A DNA stretch of 64,000 nt from positions 682,001 through 746,000 of the forward strand of contig NZ_CABVGP010000003.1 in NCBI RefSeq assembly GCF_902497555.1, given 5' to 3'. Origin of the DNA: Amycolatopsis camponoti (GTDB lineage: Bacteria; Actinomycetota; Actinomycetes; Mycobacteriales; Pseudonocardiaceae). Shown in pieces: positions 55,241 to 63,371 of the stretch. Below the pieces are notes generated by a model. That model was not told where the DNA came from, made no database searches, and was given only the letters and a program-made list of their open reading frames with translations. Numbering within the stretch: position 1 is the first letter of the stretch; every line of letters starts with the position of its first letter. The position numbers were made by a program, and so were the translations under genes.

Positions 55241-55303
55241 CGCGGCAGCGTAGCTAACCTAGAAATTTAGATCCAGCTAGACCACGGCGAGCCAGGTCAC
55301 TGT

Positions 55304-56497
55304 TCAGGCGGCCCGCATGTGCTGCGCATAGGTCGTATCGGGCGCGAAGATCTTCTCGAGCCGCTTCACGTACCCGCGGCGCCCGGCCTCGCCGATCCGT
55401 TCCTGCAGCGCGGTGGCCCCGGGGATGAACCGCCGGACGGTCTCGGCGGCGAAGTTGACCCCCGCGACGGCGACGATCGCGGCCTGCGCGACGGGGTCGT
55501 TCGGCAGCCCGAGGAAGTCGGCGTTGGTCTTCCCGAGCACGAGCCGGCTGATCGACGAGTGCACGGCGACGGAGACGTGCGACAGCACCTTCCCGACGGC
55601 GCCGCGCCCCTCGCCGACGGCCGCGTTGGCCGCGATGAGCGCCTTGGCGAGGCGCTTGGAGTCGTCGTCCGGGATGAACTCGGTGGCGGCGAGCAGCCAG
55701 AGGAGGCGCCAGGCGTCCTCTTCGGAGGTGGGCAGGAGCTCGTCGTCGACGCCCATGAGCCAGCCGATGTAGCGCCAGAGGTGCAGGATGTCGCCGCGCT
55801 CGCGGGCGGAGTAGCGGAGGCCGAGCAGCTGCGTGCCGAAGACGTAGACGAGGGAGAAGAGCAGCAGGGTGCCGGCGGTCTGCACCTGGTTGACGGGCCG
55901 GTCCCAGGCGTCGTAGTCCCAGTCCTCTCGCCGGTTCATGGCGGCGCGCACGTGGGCGTGCACGACCCGGATGCGCAGAGCGGAGGCGTAGCCCTGCTCG
56001 CCGTGCTTGAGCGCGCCGGGCGTGGTGACGTCGATCCACCAGGCGGCGGTCTCGACGAGCCGTCGCGTGGCCTGGTACTCGATCGCCCCGGTCCCGACCA
56101 GCGATTTCGTGGCGCGGGACGCGAGGTAGCCGCCCATCAGCGACATGTCGCCGAGCGGGAAGAGGCCGAGCAAACCGGCTCGGGTGATGGCTTTGGCCCC
56201 GCGCTCGAGCCGTTCGTCATCGACCCAGTAGGGCTTCGCGTCGACCTCGTCGAAGAAGGCTTTGAGCGGCCCGTCCTCTTTGACGCCGTCCTTCAACGCG
56301 TCCTCGAAGAGCTTCCGCCCCTGCCCCTTGGGCTGCCGCGCCATCCAGGCGACGACATCATCGGCACGCTGGTCCTGCACCTGGGCGAACTCCCGCAGCC
56401 GCGCGACCTGACGTTCGTCACCCCGGATGTCCCCGGCGATGAGCAGCCGCTGGGCCAGCCGGAACCCGCCTTCGCGGAACAGCTCGGGCTCATCCAT
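55304..56497 (-). CDS. Oxygenase MpaB family (DUF2236) protein
   Basis: 397-residue predominantly helical protein with the DUF2236/latex-clearing-protein-like pattern: GLFPLGDMSLMGGYLASRATKSLVGTG at about residue 118 and RRLVETAAWWIDVTTPGALKHGEQGYASALRIRVVHAHVRAAM, quoted in part as GYASALRIRVVHAHVR. Members bind heme b and some oxidatively cleave rubber or act on fungal polyketides. The function here is unknown. ATG 56497 follows GGAGGTGAGCGCC. A clear palindrome lies in the promoter just upstream. The gene is between dcd and tRNA-Gly. Confidence 0.88.
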   Translation of the reverse strand: MDEPELFREGGFRLAQRLLIAGDIRGDERQVARLREFAQVQDQRADDVVAWMARQPKGQGRKLFEDALKDGVKEDGPLKAFFDEVDAKPYWVDDERLERGAKAITRAGLLGLFPLGDMSLMGGYLASRATKSLVGTGAIEYQATRRLVETAAWWIDVTTPGALKHGEQGYASALRIRVVHAHVRAAMNRREDWDYDAWDRPVNQVQTAGTLLLFSLVYVFGTQLLGLRYSARERGDILHLWRYIGWLMGVDDELLPTSEEDAWRLLWLLAATEFIPDDDSKRLAKALIAANAAVGEGRGAVGKVLSHVSVAVHSSISRLVLGKTNADFLGLPNDPVAQAAIVAVAGVNFAAETVRRFIPGATALQERIGEAGRRGYVKRLEKIFAPDTTYAQHMRAA

Positions 56498-56516
56498 GGC
56501 GCTCACCTCCGAGGTC

Positions 56517-56537
56517 GACAACAAGTGTTGTCACTTG
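56517..56537. promoter_or_regulatory. Palindromic operator upstream of DUF2236 gene
   Basis: GACAACA-AG-TGTTGTC (56517-56532) is perfect and overlaps a second perfect dyad, CAAGTG-TTGT-CACTTG (56522-56537). It lies 20 bp upstream of the DUF2236 start. TetR-type regulators commonly recognise such sites near DUF2236 genes; no regulator gene is adjacent. Confidence 0.65.
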
Positions 56538-56565
56538 CGGCGGAGGAGTCAAGGAGGGAGGGGTC

Positions 56566-56596
56566 TGGACAAGGGGATCACGCCGCCGTGTATGCT
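56566..56596 (+). promoter_or_regulatory. Promoter of tRNA-Gly
   Basis: TGGACA (56566-56571), 19-nt spacer and TATGCT (56591-56596). The tRNA begins 11 nt after the -10 box. The -35 spacing is slightly long. Confidence 0.5.
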
Positions 56597-56607
56597 TGCG
56601 GCGCGCT

Positions 56608-56678
56608 GCGGATGTAGTTCAATGGTAGAACATCAGCTTCCCAAGCTGAATACGCGGGTTCGATTCCCGTCATCCGCT
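56608..56678 (+). tRNA. tRNA-Gly (CCC anticodon)
   Basis: 71-nt cloverleaf: acceptor GCGGATG/CATCCGC with discriminator T, D-arm GTTCAATGGTAGAAC, anticodon stem TCAGC-TTCCCAA-GCTGA with CCC at 56640-56642, and TpsiC arm CGGGTTCGATTCCCG. CCA is not encoded. A T-tract terminator follows. Location next to dcd is common in actinomycetes. Confidence 0.97.
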
Positions 56679-57896
56679 CTCACGGAAACCCCGGGCATTG
56701 TGTCCGGGGTTTTCTTTTTGTATCCGGCCCCGCAAATGCGCCGCGTGCGCGTCCGGAAGTCCCGTTTCCACCGCACGCTCCAAAGCCTCGGACGCCGACG
56801 CGGAACCCAAGCGGTGCAACAACTCCGCCCGCGACGCGTGCCACCACGGGTAGTCCTCCAGTTCGCGCAGCGAATCCACCAAAGCCAGAGCCGGCGACGG
56901 CCCATCTCGTTCGGCCACCGCCGCTGCGCGATTCAGCCTGACCACCGCGGTGTCCTGGACCGACAACAGCACGTCGTACCAGGAGATCACCGCGTCCCAG
57001 TTCGTCTCCTCGTACGATGGCGCCAAATCGTGGCAGGCCGCGATCGCCGCCTGGATCACGTACGGGTTCGGGACCGAAGGTGTGCGGCGCAGGCCGACTC
57101 CGACCAGCGCCACGCCTTCCTTGATCAGCTCGAAGTCCCACCGCGAACGGTCCTGGTCGGCCAGCAACACAGGCACCCCGTCAAAGAACCTGGCCGCGCG
57201 GCGGGCGTCCTGCAGCAGCACCAACGCCAGCAGCCCCAGCGCCGTCGGCTCGTCCGGCATCAGCGAAGCCAGCAACCGGGCCAAGCGGACTCCCTCGGCG
57301 AGAAGCGACTCGCGGCCCGTGTAGCCCTCGTTGAAGATCAGGTACACCGTCGACGCGACGCCGGCCAGGCGTGAAGGCAGCTCCTCCGCCGCGGGCACCC
57401 GGTAAGGGATCCGGGCCTGGGCGATCTTCTGCTTCGCGCGCGTCAGGCGCTTCGCCATCGTCGCTTCGGGGACCAGCAGTCCGCGGGCGACCTCCGCTGT
57501 CGACAAACCTCCCAACGTCCGAAGCGCCAAGGCGACCTGGGCGTCCACCGACAACGCCGGGTGGCAGCACGTGAAGACCAGCCGCAGCAGATCGTCGCGG
57601 ACGGAGACCGGGTCCGGGGACGGGTCGAAGGCGGGCATCGCGTCCGCCTCCTTCCCGAGGCGCTTCGCTTCGCGGCGGACGACGTCCACCGCGCGACGGC
57701 GGGCCGCCACCAGCAGCCAGCCGCGGGGGTTGCCCGGGACGCCGTCGCGCGGCCACGTCTCCAGCGCGCGCACGACGGCGTCCTGGACCGCGTCCTCGGC
57801 CAGGTCGACGCTGCCGGTGACGCGGACGAGCGTGGCCAGTACCCGGGTGCCCTCGTCCCGGACCAGCCGCGCGACCGCGTCCCCGGCGTGGGTCAC
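56670..57896 (-). CDS. ECF sigma factor with C-terminal DUF6596 domain (ECF42-like)
   Basis: 408-residue sigma factor, much longer than ordinary ECF proteins. Region 2 is DLAEDAVQDAVVRALETWPRDG with PRGWLLVAARRRAVDVVRRE. Region 4 is LALRTLGGLSTAEVARGLLVPEATMAKRLTRAKQKI. The C-terminal half is the DUF6596/TPR-like domain (VYLIFNEGYTGRESLLAEGVRLARLL). It pairs with the DGPF protein just upstream, the conserved partner of ECF42 factors. The GTG start overlaps the DGPF stop (GTGA). Its last codons run into the antisense strand of the tRNA-Gly gene. No anti-sigma factor is evident. Confidence 0.93.
   Translation of the reverse strand: MTHAGDAVARLVRDEGTRVLATLVRVTGSVDLAEDAVQDAVVRALETWPRDGVPGNPRGWLLVAARRRAVDVVRREAKRLGKEADAMPAFDPSPDPVSVRDDLLRLVFTCCHPALSVDAQVALALRTLGGLSTAEVARGLLVPEATMAKRLTRAKQKIAQARIPYRVPAAEELPSRLAGVASTVYLIFNEGYTGRESLLAEGVRLARLLASLMPDEPTALGLLALVLLQDARRAARFFDGVPVLLADQDRSRWDFELIKEGVALVGVGLRRTPSVPNPYVIQAAIAACHDLAPSYEETNWDAVISWYDVLLSVQDTAVVRLNRAAAVAERDGPSPALALVDSLRELEDYPWWHASRAELLHRLGSASASEALERAVETGLPDAHAAHLRGRIQKENPGHNARGFRESG
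56686..56719 (+). terminator. Terminator of tRNA-Gly
   Basis: 9-bp stem AAACCCCGG/CCGGGGTTT with a 9-nt loop and the T-rich tail TTTTCTTTTT, 7 nt after the tRNA. It lies inside the coding end of the convergent sigma-factor gene. Confidence 0.88.
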
Positions 57897-58243
57897 TGGC
57901 CGAAGTCGACGACCGGCCGGACCTCGATCGCGCCGTCCCAGGCGCCCGGGATGCGCGCCGCGACCTTGACGGCTTCGTCGAGGTCGGCGCATTCGATGAG
58001 GTAGAAGCCGGTCAGGGCTTCCTTCGTCTCCGCGTACGGGCCGTCGCTGGTGACGATGTCGCCGCCCTTGCCGCCGGTGACGCGGACCGTCGTCGCGGTC
58101 GCGGTCGGGTACAGCGCCGCGCCGCCGCGGATCACGGCCTGGGCGCCGTCGTGGAACTCGGCGTAGTCCTTCATCATGTCCGCGGCCTCGGGCTTGGTCG
58201 GGTCGACGTCGGAGGCGAAGATGATCGCGGCGTACTGGGGCAT
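57893..58243 (-). CDS. DGPF/YCII-domain protein, partner of ECF sigma factor
   Basis: 116-residue YCII-related protein starting MPQYAAIIFASDVDPTK. The namesake motif appears as SDGPYAETKEALTGFYLIEC. Such proteins accompany ECF42 sigma factors and are thought to act with the C-terminal domain of the sigma factor. The stop overlaps the sigma-factor start. Its activity is unknown; the P450 remnant diverges from it. Confidence 0.92.
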   Translation of the reverse strand: MPQYAAIIFASDVDPTKPEAADMMKDYAEFHDGAQAVIRGGAALYPTATATTVRVTGGKGGDIVTSDGPYAETKEALTGFYLIECADLDEAVKVAARIPGAWDGAIEVRPVVDFGQ

Positions 58244-58362
58244 GGCTGCTCCTCACAGGTCCTCAACCGGCGCCGATCGCCGGTTCTCACTGTAAGGACG
58301 AACGGGCGAAGCCGCGCCGGGACACTTGCCGCCGGAAAAGTTTCGCGGGCAGGGTGGCAGGC

Positions 58363-59109
58363 ATGGGAGAGCCCGCGCTGTTCGGTCCGGACTTCGACCG
58401 CGACCGCTCGACCACCGCCCGTCACTCGCCACCAACATGATCAACGCCGATCCGCCCGACCACGCCCGGTTGCGCCGCGCCTGCGCCGGCGCGTTCGGCC
58501 CGCGCCGGATGGAGGCCTTGCGCGAGCGCGCGGCAGATGGCCGACGAGCTGGTCGGCGCCATCGAGGCACGCGGGCACGGCGACCTCGTCACCGAACTCG
58601 CCTACCCGCTGCCGATCGCGATCATCTGCGACCTGCTCGGCGTGCCCGAGCGGTACCGCGAGGACGTCCACGAGTGGTCGCTCGTCATCGACTCGGCCGA
58701 CGACACCGACGGCTCCAACGTCCGCGAAGCGACGGACGTGCTGGAACGACTGGTCTCCGAGGTCGTCGACGCCAAGCGCGCGACGCCGGGCACCGACCTG
58801 ATCAGCGACCTCGTCGCGCAGGAAGCCGCGGGCACGCTCACCGCCGACGAGGTGACGTCGACGGCTTTCCTGATCCTCATCGGCGGCCACGAAACGACCG
58901 TCGGACTCATCTCGACCGGCGCGCTCGCGCTGCTGACCCACCCGGACGAAGCCGTGCGGGCACGCACCGACCGGCTGCAAGCCGACGTCGCGTTCGAGAC
59001 CGTGCTTCGCAGGCTGCCGACCGCTCAGCTCGCCGTGCCCGAAGAAGGGCTCACCTGGTGGCCGAGCCCGATCACCCGCGGGCTCTTCCACCTGCCGGTC
59101 AGGGTCTAG
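58363..59109 (+). pseudogene. Decayed cytochrome P450 gene
   Basis: Pieces of an actinomycete P450 lie in different frames. MGEPALFGPDFDRDR is the N-terminus, then a stop. ATNMINADPPDHARLRRACAGAFGPRRM is in the next frame. From 58537, MADELVGAIEARGHGDLVTEL continues to the I-helix (FLILIGGHETT). After TGALALLTHPDEAVRAR the sequence jumps to FETVLRRLPTAQLAVPEEGLTWW, the normal C-terminus. The K-helix ExxR and the heme-ligand Cys region are absent. At least one frameshift and two internal deletions are needed. It cannot give a working P450. Confidence 0.9.
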
Positions 59110-59756
59110 CCCTCGACGAGCTCCCACTCGGCGTCCGGGGTCTCGCGGTCGTACACCTGGCCCGGCGCCGCCTTGAGGACCGTCCGGACGTCCGGGTACA
59201 GGTTCGCGACGTGCTCCAGCTCCAGGCCCTCGACCTCGAAGTCCTCCGCCTCGGGGACCTCGAAGCCGACGAACAGCCAGGTGCCGTCCTGCTCGCGGAC
59301 GACCTGGCGGACCGCGCGGACCGGCTGCTGCGAGCCGGTCGGGATCTCGGTCAGGCCGGTGCTGATCTGGGCTTCGTCGTCCGGGGAACCCGCGAACTTC
59401 CAGGCCTCGCGGCGCTGGCTGAGCAGCCGGATGTCCTCGTCTTCGTCGTCGGAACCGGTCACCGACGACAGCAGCCACGTGCGGCGCTCGGGGTCCCAGT
59501 CGGCGGCCATGCCCGTCGGCAGGCCGGCCAGCGCGCCCAGCTGCGGGAGCAGCTCGAAGGCTTCGCGCACCGACATCTTGCCGAAGCTCTCGCGGTTGAC
59601 GACGACGTCGTCGGACAGCTCGGTGCCGTCGCTGATGAACCAGTCGTCCTCGTCGTCCAGGACGACGAACCCCAGCGCGTCCGGGTCGTTCACCAGAGCC
59701 AGTGCGATGATCACCGGCGCTTCCGGGTCCTGGCGCAGCGGCCACTCGGTCGGCAT
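59106..59756 (-). CDS. Hypothetical acidic protein
   Basis: 216-residue soluble, acidic protein (VIIALALVNDPDALGFVVLDDEDDWFISDG near the start). Blocks such as WDPERRTWLLSSVTGSDDEDEDIRLL and DGTWLFVGFEVPEAEDFEVEGLELEHVAN appear. It has no signal peptide, no Cys and no recognised domain. Immunity or regulatory proteins can look like this, but that is not demonstrated. ATG 59756 follows GGTGG. It lies convergent with the P450 remnant and divergent from the GNAT gene. Confidence 0.7.
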   Translation of the reverse strand: MPTEWPLRQDPEAPVIIALALVNDPDALGFVVLDDEDDWFISDGTELSDDVVVNRESFGKMSVREAFELLPQLGALAGLPTGMAADWDPERRTWLLSSVTGSDDEDEDIRLLSQRREAWKFAGSPDDEAQISTGLTEIPTGSQQPVRAVRQVVREQDGTWLFVGFEVPEAEDFEVEGLELEHVANLYPDVRTVLKAAPGQVYDRETPDAEWELVEG

Positions 59757-59850
59757 GCGCCATATCCCACCACCGGGGCATCCGGCGGCCGGAGCCGGGG
59801 TCACCCGAAAATCGCGCGAACCCCGCCGCGGAGTCCGGCACGATGACGAC

Positions 59851-60378
59851 ATGCTCGAAGGAGACCTCGTCCGGCTGCGCGCGCTGGAACCGGAAGACGC
59901 CGAGAAGATCCACGGCTGGATCCACGATCCCGAGGTCGGCCGGTGGATGACCAACAGCCACCCGCGGTCGCTCGCCCAGATCCGCAAGCGCGCCGAAGAA
60001 CGGCCGGTCAACAGCTACGAGCTGGTCGTCCTCGGGATCGAAGCCGACGGCAAGCTCATCGGCATCATCGACCTCCGGGACGCCGAACCCGAGATCGGCA
60101 ACGCCGAGCTCGACGTCTACATCGGCGACGCCGACTACCGCAACGGCGGCGGCTACGGCACCGAGGCGCTGCGCCTGATGTGCCGCTACGGCTTCAACTC
60201 CATGCGGCTGCACATGATCACGCTCTGGGTGGTCGCCGAGAACGAGCGCGCGCGGCACGTCTACCGCAAGGTCGGCTTCTCCGAAGACGGCCGCCACCGC
60301 GAGGCGTTCGTCGCGGCCGACGGCGAGCGCCACGACATGATCCTGATGAGCATGCTCAAGGGCGAGCTCAAGTCGTGA
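59851..60378 (+). CDS. RimJ/RimL-type GNAT acetyltransferase
   Basis: 175-residue acetyltransferase: MLEGDLVRLRALEPEDAEKIHGWIHDPEVGRWM opening, LIGIIDLRDAEPEIGNAELDVYIGDADYRNGGGYGTEALRL motif (acetyl-CoA), and WVVAENERARHVYRKVGFSEDGRHREA. It may acetylate a protein N-terminus or a small molecule. No clear Shine-Dalgarno is present before ATG 59851. It overlaps the MmcQ/YjbR gene by 11 bp, convergent. Confidence 0.9.
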   Translation: MLEGDLVRLRALEPEDAEKIHGWIHDPEVGRWMTNSHPRSLAQIRKRAEERPVNSYELVVLGIEADGKLIGIIDLRDAEPEIGNAELDVYIGDADYRNGGGYGTEALRLMCRYGFNSMRLHMITLWVVAENERARHVYRKVGFSEDGRHREAFVAADGERHDMILMSMLKGELKS

Positions 60379-60694
60379 GCCGGCGAGGCGCCTTCAGCCG
60401 CCACGCGTCTTCGAGCAGCTCACGCAGCTGATCGACGTCCACGCGCTCGAGATCGACGATGATCGAGCCGTACCCGTCGTAGTGCGCGGTCGTGAAGAAG
60501 GCCGCGTCGCCGGAATCCAGCAACGCGGCCTTCTCGTCGAGCCCGCACAGTACGACCAGGCCGCCCTCGGCCTCGGTGCGCAGCCGCGCGAACCCCTTGC
60601 CCGCCACCTTCAGCGCGGGCGTGCGGTACCAGGTCGACGCCTCGGCCTCGGGGAGCTCCGAGGCCAGGCGTACGACGTCTTCCCAAGTCGGCAT
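60368..60694 (-). CDS. MmcQ/YjbR family protein
   Basis: 108-residue protein of the CyaY/MmcQ-like fold: MPTWEDVVRLASELPEAEASTWYRTPALKVAGKGFARLR opening, DEKAALLDSGDAAFFTTAHYDGYGSIIVDLERVD core and ELLEDAWRLKAPRR end. Proteins of this type may bind DNA or small ligands; the function is unknown. Confidence 0.88.
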   Translation of the reverse strand: MPTWEDVVRLASELPEAEASTWYRTPALKVAGKGFARLRTEAEGGLVVLCGLDEKAALLDSGDAAFFTTAHYDGYGSIIVDLERVDVDQLRELLEDAWRLKAPRRLTT

Positions 60695-60731
60695 GGGTCC
60701 ATTGTCGGTCCGCCGTCTTGGAAAAACCGGA

Positions 60732-62426
60732 TCACGGCAGCTGCGTGACCCGGTCCGCCGCGGGCGGGGCCAGGTTCGGGTGGGCGCCCAGGTACGCGAC
60801 CAGCGCGTCCAGGTCCACCGGTCCGCCGGCCAGGTTCGTGCCCTTGGTGAACTCGGTGAAGCCGTCCCCGCCGGCGGCGAGGAAGTTGTTCACCGACACG
60901 CGGTACGTCGCCGCCGGGTCGACCGGCGTGCCGTTGACCGTGATGTTCGAGACCCGCGAGCCCTGCGCCGCGGACGCCGACCAGCTGTAGTGCAGCGAGC
61001 TCGAGATCTGCAGGAACTTCGGGTTCACGCCCGGCGCCCACTGCTGCTCCAGCACGTTCTTGAGGTTCGCGCCGGTCAGCGTGATCGTCTGCATGATGTT
61101 CGAGAACGGCTGGACGGTGAACGCCTCGCCGTAGGTCACCACGCCGTCGCCTTCACCGGCCGGCGACGACGCGTAGTTCAGGTCGGCGCGGATGCCGCCC
61201 GGGTTGGTCATCGCGATGACCGCGCTGTTCGACTGCGTGCCCGCGAGCTGCGCGTCGGCGATGACGTCGCCGAGGGCCGACTCGCCGGCCGCGTTGCCCG
61301 CGGCCTTCAGGTCCTGGGTGATGGTGCCGATCTGCTTGTTCGCGATCGGGCCGGACTTCGCCACGGCGTCGGCGACCAGCGCCGCCACGGCCGGGTCCGG
61401 CGTGACCGTCCGCGTGACGATCTCGTTGAACGCCTTGGTCTGCGACCGCACGACGTCGCGCGTCTTCAGGTTGATCTTGAGGTCGACGACCGACAGCAGC
61501 CGGCCGAAGGACGCGCCCTGGATGACCGGGCGCGGCTGGCCGGCCGGGTCGTTGATCACGCAGTTGTACTGCTGGTGGCTGTGGCCGGTGAAGATCGCGT
61601 CGACCTTCGGGGTCACCGCCTTCGCGATCGCGGTGGCCGGGCCCGGCAGGACCTTGCAGTCGTTCGGGCCTTCGAGCTCGGTGCTGTCACCCTGGTGCAT
61701 GAGCACGATCTGCGCCTTGACGCCGAAGAAGTCGAGCAGGTTCGCGGTGCGGTTGATCGCCTCGACCTCGTCACCGAACTTCAGGCCCTTGATCGCCTCC
61801 GGCGTGACGACCGACGGCAGGTCCTTCAGCGTGGCGCCGATGACACCGATCGGCACGCCGCCCTCGAACTTGACGGTGAACGGCAACAGCGCGGGCAGTC
61901 CGTTGGTGAAGTACACATTGGACCCGAGGAACGGGAACTTCGCACCGCTGAAGCTCTTCTCGAACTGGCACCCGTCCGTCGGGTGGCAGCCGCCGAACTG
62001 CATGCGCTGCAGTTCCTTGTAGCCCTCGTCGAACTCGTGGTTCCCGACGACGGACGCGTTGACGCCCAGCATGTTCAGGAAGTCGATGGTCGGCTCGTCG
62101 TGGAACAGCGCCGAGGTCAGCGGCGACGCGCCGATGTTGTCGCCGGCGGACACGACGAACGAGTCGCGCACCTGCGAGCGAAGCTGCTTCACGTGCGTCG
62201 CCAGGTAAGCGGCACCGCCGGCGTCCACAGTGGTCCCGTCGGACTGCCGGACGCGACCGCTGGAGCCGGCCGGCGGCTCGAGGTTGCCGTGCAGGTCGTT
62301 GAACCCGATGATCCGGACGTCGGTGGTGGGGTCCGGGCGCTGGCCCGCGGACGCGGGCGCGGTGGTCACCGCGGTCGTCGCCAGCGCGGCCGCGGCGAGC
62401 ACCACGAGCCGGGTTGAAAGCCTCAT
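60732..62426 (-). CDS. Secreted 5'-nucleotidase / UshA-family metallophosphatase
   Basis: 564-residue exported enzyme. Signal peptide residues 1-27 (TAPASAG). The N-terminal calcineurin-like metallophosphatase domain has the metal motifs FNDLHGNL, SAGDNIGAS, VGNHEFDEGY, LMHQGD and FTGHSHQQYN. The C-terminal 5'-nucleotidase domain has NPGGIRADL and TYGEAFTVQPFSN with RVSVNNFLAAGGDGF. It dephosphorylates extracellular nucleotides for scavenging of nucleoside and phosphate. ATG 62426 follows GGAGGAAAC. The gene stands alone. Confidence 0.95.
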   Translation of the reverse strand: MRLSTRLVVLAAAALATTAVTTAPASAGQRPDPTTDVRIIGFNDLHGNLEPPAGSSGRVRQSDGTTVDAGGAAYLATHVKQLRSQVRDSFVVSAGDNIGASPLTSALFHDEPTIDFLNMLGVNASVVGNHEFDEGYKELQRMQFGGCHPTDGCQFEKSFSGAKFPFLGSNVYFTNGLPALLPFTVKFEGGVPIGVIGATLKDLPSVVTPEAIKGLKFGDEVEAINRTANLLDFFGVKAQIVLMHQGDSTELEGPNDCKVLPGPATAIAKAVTPKVDAIFTGHSHQQYNCVINDPAGQPRPVIQGASFGRLLSVVDLKINLKTRDVVRSQTKAFNEIVTRTVTPDPAVAALVADAVAKSGPIANKQIGTITQDLKAAGNAAGESALGDVIADAQLAGTQSNSAVIAMTNPGGIRADLNYASSPAGEGDGVVTYGEAFTVQPFSNIMQTITLTGANLKNVLEQQWAPGVNPKFLQISSSLHYSWSASAAQGSRVSNITVNGTPVDPAATYRVSVNNFLAAGGDGFTEFTKGTNLAGGPVDLDALVAYLGAHPNLAPPAADRVTQLP

Positions 62427-62540
62427 GCGTGTTTCCTCCGATTCGCGCCCAAGGTCCCCAAACGGGCGCACGGCGGAGGATTCTGCCTCGCGAAGCAGTC
62501 ACCGACCAGGGTCAAAAGACGGACGTAAAGCGAATGTCAC

Positions 62541-63320
62541 CTAACGGCTTCCGTCGAGCAACACCCGCGCGACGAGTTCGGGGTCGTCGTTCATCGGCAC
62601 GTGCCCACAGCCCGGCAGCAGCCGGAACGTCCCCTTGGGAGCGACCTTCCGCAGGTCGGCGACGCGGGGGCGGGCGAGGATCCGGTCGTGCTCGGCCCAG
62701 GCGATCGTCACCGGAACGCCGGTGACCGGGCCCGTGAAGCGGAAGTCCCCGCGGGACTGCGCGGCGGTCGGCTCGAAGCCCGGCGCGGTCGCGAGCGCGT
62801 GCGCGTCCTCGACGACGGCGTCCGGGGTCAGCAGGCCCGGCTTCCCGACGATCATCCCGACCAGCGCCCGGCGCCCGGCCGGGGTCGCGGCGATGCGGCG
62901 CACGACGTGCGGCGGCGTGCACTGGGCGAGCGCGCGGTGGGCCTTGAGCGTGGCGATCGCGTACATCTTCTGCGTCCGGTTCCACAGGCCGGCCGGCGAC
63001 AACGCCGTGACGCTGCGGACGAGCCCGGCCTGGCCGAGCGCCAGGGACAGCAGGCCGCCGAGGGAGTTCCCAGCGACGTGTGGGCGGTCCAGGCCCAGCT
63101 CGGTGAACAGCTCCTTGAACATCACCAGCGCGGGCTCGACGCCGTACCCGCCGGACGGCTCGGGCGACTCGCCGAAGCCCGGCAGGTCCACGGCAATGAC
63201 GTCACGATGCGGCGTGAGCAGCGGAAACACCGGCGCCCACGCCTGACGACGGTGGCCGATGCCGTGGATCAGCACCAGCGGCTCGCCCCGGCCCGCGCGG
63301 TCGTAGACAACGTCGTCCAT
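62541..63320 (-). CDS. Alpha/beta-hydrolase
   Basis: 259-residue hydrolase. PLVLIHGIGHRRQAW supplies the oxyanion HG motif, the Ser nucleophile is in VAGNSLGGLLSLA, the acid in WAEHDRILAR and the His in GCGHVPMNDDP. No signal peptide. Substrates of such enzymes include esters, epoxides and haloalkanes; it cannot be specified. ATG 63320 has no strong ribosome-binding site. Two dyads lie directly upstream. Confidence 0.9.
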   Translation of the reverse strand: MDDVVYDRAGRGEPLVLIHGIGHRRQAWAPVFPLLTPHRDVIAVDLPGFGESPEPSGGYGVEPALVMFKELFTELGLDRPHVAGNSLGGLLSLALGQAGLVRSVTALSPAGLWNRTQKMYAIATLKAHRALAQCTPPHVVRRIAATPAGRRALVGMIVGKPGLLTPDAVVEDAHALATAPGFEPTAAQSRGDFRFTGPVTGVPVTIAWAEHDRILARPRVADLRKVAPKGTFRLLPGCGHVPMNDDPELVARVLLDGSR

Positions 63321-63340
63321 TACCCGAGAGTAAGGCGGCC

Positions 63341-63367
63341 GTAGCGGAAAAGCTACTACCGTCGGTA
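63341..63367. promoter_or_regulatory. Two dyads upstream of the alpha/beta-hydrolase
   Basis: GTAGC-N6-GCTAC (63341-63356) and TACCG-T-CGGTA (63357-63367) adjoin. They fill the 51-bp gap between the alpha/beta-hydrolase start and the Gfo/Idh gene end. They are candidates for an operator. Confidence 0.45.
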
Positions 63368-63371
63368 ACAG

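Noticed and set aside
58326..59846. Long plus-strand frame over the P450 remnant read as one protein
   Set aside because: Only its first part matches P450; beyond about 58540 the P450 similarity moves to another frame and the long frame becomes an Arg-rich shadow.
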